From NCBI RefSeq assembly GCF_022828325.1, contig NZ_JAJQJS010000002.1, forward strand, positions 248,001 through 312,000: 64,000 nt of DNA, in the 5' to 3' direction. A program made the position numbers and the translations under genes. The stretch's first letter is position 1; each line of letters opens with the position of its first letter. The stretch is from Candidatus Nanosynbacter sp. TM7-076. GTDB lineage: Bacteria; Patescibacteriota; Saccharimonadia; Saccharimonadales; Saccharimonadaceae. The notes below the pieces were generated by a model. The model ran no database searches. It was not told the origin of the DNA and saw nothing but the letters and a program-made list of their open reading frames with translations. Shown here one piece after another: positions 26,686 to 33,910 of this stretch.

Positions 26686-28502
26686 CACACCACCTCCACC
26701 TCAACACCTTGCCGCTCGGCTTGCAGGAGTAGGTTTACTTTTAGATTTATGTCGTCGCCGAAAGCTCGGTCGAGGATGATGATGGATGATGGTTTGGCGG
26801 CGAGGATGGTCGCAAATAACTCTTCTGTCATGGAGTGCACCAGGCAAATGACGAGCTTTTCGGACGAGACAAAGCAGAAGTCGTCATGCTGATCTATCTG
26901 CGCCAGCGGTGAGATACCACGCTTGAGCAGGAGCTCGGCCAGCAAGTCGTCATCGGTCGTACCCTCCTCCAGCGGATCGAGATTGGCGAGCGCCTGCTGG
27001 CGAATTTCCTCCGGGTCGGAAACCAGCTCGTTCCACTGCTTGAAATTGCTATCACCCACCCGATACGCCCGAAAACCAAGGTCAAGCGGGACACTGCGAG
27101 ACGCTAGCTTATCCGCCTGGTCAACCCGGATTTTGGCACCCGCCCGGCGGATACGCTCACGAGCAATATCAGCGATGGTGCGGTAACCAGCTTCATACGC
27201 CTCCGACTTCTCGTCAGTCAGCTCAGGTAACTGCACGCAAATCCAGCGGCGATTACCGCCATCTTCAGCGTTAAGTTCGGCAACAGTATGAGCGGTTGTA
27301 CCAGAGCCGGAGAAGAAATCGAGGATAATGTCGTTATCGTCAGTCGTTAACCGTAACATTCTCTTGATGTAAGGTATGGGCTTAACCGTATCAAAAATCT
27401 GAAATTCAAAAATCTTTTTTATTTCATCCGCGGCATTTGCAGCATTGGACGCATCACTCCAAATGGTCTCCGGGATATTGCCGCTGTTTTCACTGACATA
27501 TAGTTTTCTGTAGATTTTATCGGACGACGGAGAGTATACTAGTTTATCTTCTTCATCTAACCTTGTCATTGATTCTTTATTCATCAGCCATAGTCTCTCA
27601 GAAAATACCTGTCCAGTTTTTGATTTAAACTCATATTTGGATCCACCTTGGGTTCCACGGGCCCACACACCGAGTAATCGATACGCTCCACGAGGATCAT
27701 TATCGGGGTTTTTATAAGCCTTTAATGTTGTCTCATCAAGTTCAAGCCTATTGAAGTTAAGGTCGTCGATTGAACGAGCAAAAACTAACAAGTACTCATG
27801 GTTACGACTTAAAAACTTTGCGGAATTATCCTTACCTCTTTTGCGCTGCCACACAATCTGCGCTACAAAATTCTCCTCCCCAAATATCTCGTTCATCATC
27901 AGGCGGAGGTTGTGGACTTCGTTGTCGTCGATCGAGACGAAGATGACGCCGTCTTGGCGAAGCAGGTTGCGTGCCAAAAAGAGGCGTGGATACATCATGT
28001 TCAGCCAGTTGCTGTGCTTGTGCCCGCCGGTATTGGTGCGCAAGCCGTCATCTCGCACAACATTACCCTCATCATCAGTGATGCCCGCCTCTGTCTCATA
28101 GCTACGGCGTGTCTGCTTGAAATCGTCGTTGTAAATGAAATCATTACCAGTATTGTAGGGCGGGTCGATATAGATCATCTTAACCTTGCCATAATACGCC
28201 TTGTGCAAAATCTTCAGCGTCGCCAGGTTATCGCCCTCGATAAACATATTGCCCGTCGTATCCCAATCGACGGAATTCGCCCGGTCGAGGTGGAGCGTCT
28301 GGACAGTCTTCTCCTGGATAGCAGCGAAGACGTCGCCCTTGCCCTTCCATCCGAGGCCGTAGCGCTCACCCAAATCAACCGCCTCGCCCAGTGTCGACTG
28401 GAGTTTCTGCCAGTCAATCTTACCTTCGGTGACCACCTCGGGGAAGAGCTGTACCAGCTTGTCAATCTGTTGTTGATGTATATTGTCGTTATAGCCGTTC
28501 AT
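26685..28502 (-). CDS. mod: Type III DNA methyltransferase subunit Mod
   Basis: About 605 residues. A beta-class N6-adenine methyltransferase with MIYIDPPYNTGNDF (DPPY catalytic motif IV, about residue 102) and FFSGSGTTAH (SAM motif I, about residue 375), in the permuted order of type III Mod. The segment between them (about residues 215-365) should hold the target recognition domain and is visibly more AT-rich than the flanks. Mod alone methylates one strand; with Res it restricts. The ATG at 28502 lies one base after the STAS-like stop; an upstream in-frame GTG exists. Confidence 0.95.
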   Translation of the reverse strand: MNGYNDNIHQQQIDKLVQLFPEVVTEGKIDWQKLQSTLGEAVDLGERYGLGWKGKGDVFAAIQEKTVQTLHLDRANSVDWDTTGNMFIEGDNLATLKILHKAYYGKVKMIYIDPPYNTGNDFIYNDDFKQTRRSYETEAGITDDEGNVVRDDGLRTNTGGHKHSNWLNMMYPRLFLARNLLRQDGVIFVSIDDNEVHNLRLMMNEIFGEENFVAQIVWQRKRGKDNSAKFLSRNHEYLLVFARSIDDLNFNRLELDETTLKAYKNPDNDPRGAYRLLGVWARGTQGGSKYEFKSKTGQVFSERLWLMNKESMTRLDEEDKLVYSPSSDKIYRKLYVSENSGNIPETIWSDASNAANAADEIKKIFEFQIFDTVKPIPYIKRMLRLTTDDNDIILDFFSGSGTTAHTVAELNAEDGGNRRWICVQLPELTDEKSEAYEAGYRTIADIARERIRRAGAKIRVDQADKLASRSVPLDLGFRAYRVGDSNFKQWNELVSDPEEIRQQALANLDPLEEGTTDDDLLAELLLKRGISPLAQIDQHDDFCFVSSEKLVICLVHSMTEELFATILAAKPSSIIILDRAFGDDINLKVNLLLQAERQGVEVEVV

Positions 28503-28503
28503 T

Positions 28504-28809
28504 TTATTCGCCACTCCCACCGTCTAGGCTTTCTTGCATGTATCGGTAGACCGTAGATACGATTTCTTTCACATCTTCGTTGATATTTTTATAGTACAAC
28601 TTATCGTAGGCTTCGTCGCCATACTTGCGGATTGGATCGCTGATGAGAGCGTGAATAAACGACTGGGTTGCACCATCAACGCCTTTGAAATCTAATGTGA
28701 CTTTTTTTCGCTGAGCTAGGGTTGGCATAATTTTGTTTACACGCAGCTCCTTAGCCTTTTCTTTATTCTCAGCAAACGAGCCGACAACTGGCTGCAAATG
28801 GATGATCAT
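28504..28809 (-). CDS. STAS-like (DUF4325) protein
   Basis: A 101-residue protein with the DUF4325 core: VTLDFKGVDGATQSFIHALISDPIRKYG, then a short acidic C-terminus. DUF4325 proteins resemble STAS anti-sigma-factor antagonists and usually pair with a GHKL ATPase gene, as here (4-base ATGA overlap). Such pairs are common next to restriction and defence genes, possibly as a regulatory switch. This role is inference. Confidence 0.8.
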   Translation of the reverse strand: MIIHLQPVVGSFAENKEKAKELRVNKIMPTLAQRKKVTLDFKGVDGATQSFIHALISDPIRKYGDEAYDKLYYKNINEDVKEIVSTVYRYMQESLDGGSGE

Positions 28810-29771
28810 ATAAAATTTGGCCTCCTGTATTTTATTCTCTTTCGTTCACGAATCGCTTCGCCGTATACGCTGCCAATATGAGACATGATTGCTTTAAACT
28901 CTGGTGTGTTATCCAGCGCGATGTCTACAGCAACTAGCGTGCCGTGAAAATCTCCCAAATCATTAGTCCGCCTACTATTGTCGCGAAACGGGTCGGCGTA
29001 TAATGTAATCGATTTTTGGTCGGTCCTATTTTTCAGCAGCGTATATTCTGCCTTGCCGCTGTATATCGTAAAATAACTGCGGGTAATCTTGGCAATTGAT
29101 TTAATAAAAAACAATCCGGCACCAGCATTTTCACTCGTACCACCCTCTCGCGAAGTTGTTCCTGTTATGCCCGGAGTAAGACTGTACCGTACCGCTTCCA
29201 GATCATCTTTTGGATGCCACGTCTCGTTCATGCTTTTCCAGATTCCTATACCGGTATCACAGATGGCGATACTGACTTTATTCGTTTTTTTATAGTATTG
29301 CGCGGCAACGATAGCGCCGCACTTTGCGTTAGCATGCTCTAAAACATTGCGCACCAGTTCGCCAATAATATATTTGATAACCATCGCGTCCTTTTCCGGC
29401 AGGTGCAGCAATGGTATCATTTCGGCGATAAAATAAGATTGGTCTTCGGGTGTTTTTATGACAGTTAGCGGCACAAATCGCCCAGCTGCTTCTTTTTCTT
29501 GATATGTAAATGGCGATACTGTGCTTGCTAAGTTGTAAAGCCCCATTCTATCAAGATAAATACCGGTAGCTGGGACTGTACCAATAATTTTCGTTTTATT
29601 CTTACCAACTTGCATGGCCAAAGCAGCCACCAAGGCAAGGTTAGCCGGGTGAACTGTTATCCATTTATCGTGCGTCGCAATTTCCAGCTCTTTAGGTTTA
29701 GACCAATCAATAGACCGCAAAAAGGTTTGTATATTGCGCAAGTTTCCCTGATTCGACAGAAATACCCTCAT
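28806..29771 (-). CDS. GHKL/HATPase-domain protein, lead gene of the defence operon
   Basis: About 321 residues. The C-terminal half is an anti-sigma/histidine-kinase-type ATPase: GELVRNVLEHANAKCG (N box, about residue 150), ICDTGIGIW (G1 box) and GTSENAGAGLFFIKSI (G2 box). The N-terminal half (about 1-130) is mixed and not recognised. No phosphoacceptor His domain is visible. It heads the minus-strand run leading through STAS-like, mod, the signalling insert and res, so it may set expression or activity of the island. The frame is open to 29810, but promoter position and MRVFLSNQGN favour the ATG at 29771. Confidence 0.8.
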   Translation of the reverse strand: MRVFLSNQGNLRNIQTFLRSIDWSKPKELEIATHDKWITVHPANLALVAALAMQVGKNKTKIIGTVPATGIYLDRMGLYNLASTVSPFTYQEKEAAGRFVPLTVIKTPEDQSYFIAEMIPLLHLPEKDAMVIKYIIGELVRNVLEHANAKCGAIVAAQYYKKTNKVSIAICDTGIGIWKSMNETWHPKDDLEAVRYSLTPGITGTTSREGGTSENAGAGLFFIKSIAKITRSYFTIYSGKAEYTLLKNRTDQKSITLYADPFRDNSRRTNDLGDFHGTLVAVDIALDNTPEFKAIMSHIGSVYGEAIRERKRIKYRRPNFI

Positions 29772-29780
29772 ACTATAAAC

Positions 29781-29810
29781 AGTATACCCGTAGGATACAT
29801 TTCTTGTCAA
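29781..29810 (-). promoter_or_regulatory. Promoter of the defence operon
   Basis: On the minus strand, consensus TTGACA (29805-29810), an 18-base spacer and TATACT (29781-29786), ending 9 bases before the ATG at 29771. It is the strongest match to a sigma-70 promoter in this half of the window. Confidence 0.75.
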
Positions 29811-29825
29811 TATGTATCCTACGGG
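29787..29825. promoter_or_regulatory. 14-bp inverted-repeat operator over the defence promoter
   Basis: Left arm CCCGTAGGATACAT (29787-29800) and right arm ATGTATCCTACGGG (29812-29825) are perfect inverse copies separated by 11 bases. The left arm fills the spacer between -10 and -35, and the right arm lies just upstream of the -35. A dimeric repressor bound here would block the operon. The regulator is not identified. Confidence 0.75.
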
Positions 29826-29840
29826 GAAATATACGTGATT

Positions 29841-30485
29841 TTATGTAATTGACTTGTACGAATGTTTTGTCAATATAATATGATCAACCAAACTAATTCC
29901 TAACAGTTCACCCGCCTGGCGTAAACGGTGCGTTACTTCCCGGTCTGCTTGACTCGCCTCCAAACTCCCGCTCGGATGATTATGTGCCACGATGATGCTG
30001 GCGGCACGATCGGCGATGGCGTCGGCGAAAACCTCGCGCGGGTGTACCAGGCTGGCCGTCAACGTACCGATAGTCACCACCCGCTTGGCAATCAAACGAT
30101 TCGCACCGTCCAGTGTCAGGCAAGCAAAATATTCCTGCTTTTTGTCGCGAATGTCGGCCAGTAGCTCGACCGCCTTTTCTGGACTGTCGATGATTGGCTG
30201 GTCGCTGTCCAGCAAGTACCGCCGCGCCAGTTCCAAACTCGCCAAAATCACCGGGATTTTCGCTTCACCCAAACCAACCACGCTACGCAGATCATCATAC
30301 GAAACATCACCGCCCTTTTGACGCAAAATTTTCAGCACCTCGCGCGCAATCTTGCCGACATCGGCCCGAGCATTACCGCTGCCAATAATCGCCATCAACA
30401 GCTCCAAGTCGCTCAGCCGCGCCGTACCGTAACGTGCCAACTTCTCGCGGGGACGATCAATTTTCGGCTTGTCGAGCACTTTCAT
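29841..30485 (-). CDS. radC: RadC-family JAB/MPN protein
   Basis: A 214-residue protein with an N-terminal helix-hairpin-helix region (DLELLMAIIGSG, VGLGEAKIPVILASLEL) and a C-terminal JAMM metalloprotease-like domain. The signature is HPREVF with AHNHPSGSLEASQAD, containing the zinc-binding HxHPSG...D set. The cellular role of RadC is uncertain; mobile and defence islands often carry copies. It ends 16 bases from the defence operon promoter and has its own leaderless-type promoter. Confidence 0.93.
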   Translation of the reverse strand: MKVLDKPKIDRPREKLARYGTARLSDLELLMAIIGSGNARADVGKIAREVLKILRQKGGDVSYDDLRSVVGLGEAKIPVILASLELARRYLLDSDQPIIDSPEKAVELLADIRDKKQEYFACLTLDGANRLIAKRVVTIGTLTASLVHPREVFADAIADRAASIIVAHNHPSGSLEASQADREVTHRLRQAGELLGISLVDHIILTKHSYKSIT

Positions 30486-30491
30486 AGTTTC

Positions 30492-30497
30492 ATTATA
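30492..30497 (-). promoter_or_regulatory. Leaderless-type extended -10 of radC
   Basis: TGA-TATAAT on the minus strand, then GAAACT (6 bases), then the ATG at 30485. No Shine-Dalgarno. Confidence 0.6.
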
Positions 30498-30579
30498 TCA
30501 GGCTTTAACCATTCATCAGCTACCAATCTTCGCGCTATCATTTCGCGCAGCCCTATTTATCGCTTACACCACGCAAAGA

Positions 30580-32526
30580 TCACCAGCTATTCGGAATCGC
30601 TCTAGCTTGTCGGCCGCGCGCCACACACATCGCCACCACCAACATGCCAACCAGCCGCGACACCAACGACGTATCGTCCGCGTTTGATTGAGTCGTTACC
30701 ACCACTCCCTCTTCTGGATTTAGCGGACTATCGTCTGACCGTAAACCAGATGATGGATGGGTATTCATCAGCAAATCATCACCATTCGCGACACTTTCTT
30801 CGCCATTATAGACACAATCATCCAGAATATCGTTAAGTTCTGCTTGCTCTCCGGACAGGTTGATGCCTGATTTTATGTCACTAACATCCATAATTACACT
30901 TTCAATTTCATCATCGCTGCGCAGCAAATCGCTTTTTTCCGATATTTTCACAAACTCCTCACGAAGCACGAGACATTCCTCTGGAATTTTCGTTACCACC
31001 TCGTCCGACTCAACATCAAGTGTTGGCTCAATAATCGGTGAGGTGGAAATAATTACTTGTTCCTCTGGCTCAGAGTCATCAGTTTCTTCACGCACTGTAA
31101 TCGTTTCTACCGGCAGCGCAATCGTCACTGCTTCAGCAGAAGACGCTTCCGACTCTACTACTGGGGACTCCTGCCGTTCGATAAAGAAAACCGCATCTTC
31201 TTCAGCCCAAAAATCATTATCCTTACCATGACTACGCTCTATCGCCGTACCACTATAGTCAAGTTGCTCAATTGACAAGACCTGTGTATCAGTGAAAATT
31301 TGATCCGCCGCCAATATGTCAATCTCCTCGTTTGGAGGATCAACCTTAGCTTCATCAACTATTGCGGTATCAACCAGCCGCTCATTATCAACAATGTCAG
31401 TCGATTCGACAGAATTATTATAATCCGGCGTCGCATCTATATTAATCTCGTTAGATTGAATGTATATTGGTGCTTTCGTACCAGAATTGTCAATTGGTCC
31501 CGTAATCGCAGATTTATCCGCCCCTACTGCATCAAATTGTGCTGCCAAGTGCTGCTGCTCGGAAATTGACGTAAAAGCACTTTCATCATTTTCTGCTGCT
31601 CGGCTCGGCTCAGACTCTACAACCTTAGCGGCAATCTTATTATCGCTAGTCGCAGGGTAAACAGTTTCATGTTCCAGCGAATTGCTATTATCATCAACGG
31701 TTTGGGTGTTCTTATCTATCACTACCGATACCGGCGCATTTTCCGTCTTTGTCGGCGCATCTAAGGACTCTGGTGCCGGCTTCTTGCTGTCATTATGCAC
31801 TGCGTCAGAAATAGAATCAATAATGTGCGGCTTCATCTCCACCGAAGGACTGACCACCCCTATCTTCTCAATGCCCACATCCTCGCCCGAAGCTTCAACC
31901 GCCTGGTTAGTCGAAGTTTTATCTTCTCGTTCCTGCGGTATGAGTTTCTCAGTTGACTTATTTGTTTTAGTTGTCAAATCTATGGGCTTCGCCTCTGATA
32001 CCACTGGCTCAGGTGCTTTTTTAATAATAGGCTCTTGATAATCGGTAGACTCTGAATATCCCGCCAACACCAATTCTCCGCGTCCATTTTCATCCAGACT
32101 ATCGAAATCATCTGGAGCCAATAGTCTATCCAAATAGCTTTGTTTTGGTGTCATTTCCAACAAATTAGGAATCACCTCTTCATCCGCAGAATTCATATCA
32201 TCAGATACATTCTCCTGTCTTTCCGACTCCTGTTTCATGACTAACGCCTGAGGTTTTACGCACTGACTAAGAAATGGGCAGCCAACACATGTCGCACATG
32301 CCGTTTGACCAATTGACGCTGATACTTTCTCGGTAGAAGGTAACTCTGCTTCACCGCTAGCTACCGCCACCAAATCAAACCGACCTACACCATCAGCCAC
32401 TTCTTCACCAACACTAGACGAAAAATCCTCGCTAATATTGCCATCTCTCAGCGACAAAAACACATCAAAATCATCACCATCAATTACTGTCGATGATAAT
32501 TCTACTGTAGTCGTCACCCCAATCAT
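30580..32526 (-). CDS. Acidic, mostly disordered protein with an N-terminal Cys cluster
   Basis: A 648-residue protein extremely rich in Asp, Glu, Ser and Val, with low-complexity sequence from about residue 105 onward. Near residue 76 lies CATCVGCPFLSQC (Cx2Cx2Cx5C), which could ligate an iron-sulfur cluster or metal. The C-terminus has a short hydrophobic stretch (VSRLVGMLVVAMCVA) followed by Arg residues, possibly a weak membrane anchor. The start overlaps the stop of the flavin reductase gene by four bases, making it the last gene of the anaerobic RNR operon. I do not recognise it. Confidence 0.6.
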   Translation of the reverse strand: MIGVTTTVELSSTVIDGDDFDVFLSLRDGNISEDFSSSVGEEVADGVGRFDLVAVASGEAELPSTEKVSASIGQTACATCVGCPFLSQCVKPQALVMKQESERQENVSDDMNSADEEVIPNLLEMTPKQSYLDRLLAPDDFDSLDENGRGELVLAGYSESTDYQEPIIKKAPEPVVSEAKPIDLTTKTNKSTEKLIPQEREDKTSTNQAVEASGEDVGIEKIGVVSPSVEMKPHIIDSISDAVHNDSKKPAPESLDAPTKTENAPVSVVIDKNTQTVDDNSNSLEHETVYPATSDNKIAAKVVESEPSRAAENDESAFTSISEQQHLAAQFDAVGADKSAITGPIDNSGTKAPIYIQSNEINIDATPDYNNSVESTDIVDNERLVDTAIVDEAKVDPPNEEIDILAADQIFTDTQVLSIEQLDYSGTAIERSHGKDNDFWAEEDAVFFIERQESPVVESEASSAEAVTIALPVETITVREETDDSEPEEQVIISTSPIIEPTLDVESDEVVTKIPEECLVLREEFVKISEKSDLLRSDDEIESVIMDVSDIKSGINLSGEQAELNDILDDCVYNGEESVANGDDLLMNTHPSSGLRSDDSPLNPEEGVVVTTQSNADDTSLVSRLVGMLVVAMCVARGRQARAIPNSW

Positions 32527-33185
32527 TGCTCAAAAAACGTCTCCGTTGAAATCTTCAATTCACTTACGCCGGCGGCGGATAATTTTTGCCAAACATCTCT
32601 AACAAATGGCAAACTTCCACAGACCAAAAAATGCGCATCTTCTGGCGTTTCGTGAACAATTTTTTCCACATTAAATCGACCGTTAAACCAACCATCTTTT
32701 TCCTCAATCTGCTGGCGAGTACTGAACTTCTTCACTTTAATATTTGACGCCGCTAGCTCATTTCCAAAAACCATATATTCTGGCGATTTTTGGCTAAAAT
32801 ATAAAAACGTCGGCTGGCTAGAACTTGCCATAACGCTCCAAATTGGACTAAGTCCGCAGCCCGCAGCAATTCCGACCAAAGGACTTTCTGTTTGCGGATT
32901 AAAATCGCCATAAGCGTGGCTAATTTGTAATTTATCGCCAACATTCCGTGAACATAAATAGCTAGAAAATTCACCACCAACATTCTTCACAGTAATTGAC
33001 ATTAGCTCATCGTCAGGAGTAGAAGAAATGCTATAAGCCTTCCCTTCACGCACGCTACTACCATCAATAAAAACCGTAATATATTGTCCGGCGGTAAAGT
33101 CGAACGGTCGCGCAAAATATAACGTCTTCACTTCAGGATTTTCCTGACGGACGCGCACAATTTCAACCTCTAATGAATCACGCAT
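32523..33185 (-). CDS. FAD/NAD(P)-binding ferredoxin-reductase-like protein
   Basis: A 220-residue protein of the ferredoxin-NADP reductase fold. The FAD domain has FTAGQYITVF and GKAYSISSTPDD (the RxYS-type flavin motif). The nucleotide domain has VGIAAGCGLSPIWSVM and ends with LVCGSLPFVRDVW and the aromatic C-terminus FFEQ. There is no 2Fe-2S domain. It lies between nrdG (16-base overlap) and the Cys-cluster protein, so supplying electrons for NrdG activation or NrdD reduction is a reasonable inference. Confidence 0.82.
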   Translation of the reverse strand: MRDSLEVEIVRVRQENPEVKTLYFARPFDFTAGQYITVFIDGSSVREGKAYSISSTPDDELMSITVKNVGGEFSSYLCSRNVGDKLQISHAYGDFNPQTESPLVGIAAGCGLSPIWSVMASSSQPTFLYFSQKSPEYMVFGNELAASNIKVKKFSTRQQIEEKDGWFNGRFNVEKIVHETPEDAHFLVCGSLPFVRDVWQKLSAAGVSELKISTETFFEQ

Positions 33186-33910
33186 TCTCCAACGTACCTT
33201 TCCATTATTTTCTGAGCTTCTCTAAATTCTTCGTCAGTAAAAGTGTGGTAATTCGCGAACTTTGGACTAATTGTCGTGCCGGTGCGAAAATGCTGCAAGG
33301 CAAATCTCTTCGCGCCCTTAACCAGCTCGCCAATCTTCTCAAAATCGCTAACTTCTAGTTGCTCACGAACAATCGTCGTACGAAATTCGTGATCAATTCC
33401 CGAATCAATCATCAACCGAACATTCTCCTTGATCGCTTCCAAATCAATCGGTCGCGCCGCAATCTCAACATATTTTTCCAGCGGACCTTTTACATCCATC
33501 GCAATAAAGTCAATCAGCCCCTCTTCAACCATTCCGCGAACTATATCTGGATGCGTACCATTGGTGTCCAACTTAATGTCAAAACCAAGTTTCTTAATCA
33601 TCCGACATAACTCCGGCAAATCTTCATTTACCGTTGGCTCACCGCCAGAAATCACCACGCCGTCCAGCCGACCAACTCGCGATTTTAGAAATATCATCAC
33701 TTCATCAACTGGAATACTCGGCGCCAATCGTTCAGGTAATACCAATTCAGGATTATGGCAATAACCGCACCGCATATTGCAACCAGAGAGAAACAGAGCT
33801 GCCGCCACATGCCCTGGATAATCCACGAGCGACAGCTTCTGAATTCCACCGATTGACACTTTAAGCTGCCGCGACGGCGCTAAGTCGCTGGTGTTCGGCG
33901 GCATTGTCAT
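33170..33910 (-). CDS. nrdG: Anaerobic ribonucleotide reductase activating protein (radical SAM)
   Basis: A 246-residue radical SAM enzyme. The 4Fe-4S motif is CNMRCGYC (Cx3Cx2C, about residues 40-47), followed by a GGEPTVNEDL SAM-binding region. IGGIQKLSLVDYPG at the N-terminus is typical of NrdG. It creates the glycyl radical on NrdD. The ATG at 33910, with GAGGGAG upstream, overlaps nrdD by 50 bases. A GTG at 33859 just after the nrdD stop is an alternative start without a visible Shine-Dalgarno. Confidence 0.93.
   Translation of the reverse strand: MTMPPNTSDLAPSRQLKVSIGGIQKLSLVDYPGHVAAALFLSGCNMRCGYCHNPELVLPERLAPSIPVDEVMIFLKSRVGRLDGVVISGGEPTVNEDLPELCRMIKKLGFDIKLDTNGTHPDIVRGMVEEGLIDFIAMDVKGPLEKYVEIAARPIDLEAIKENVRLMIDSGIDHEFRTTIVREQLEVSDFEKIGELVKGAKRFALQHFRTGTTISPKFANYHTFTDEEFREAQKIMERYVGECVIH

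Noticed and set aside
20470..29825. Calling the island a standard CBASS operon
   Set aside because: There is no recognised Cap2/Cap3 and no known effector domain such as SAVED, patatin or Cap4 nuclease, and the genes lie inside a type III restriction operon. A composite or new type is more honest.
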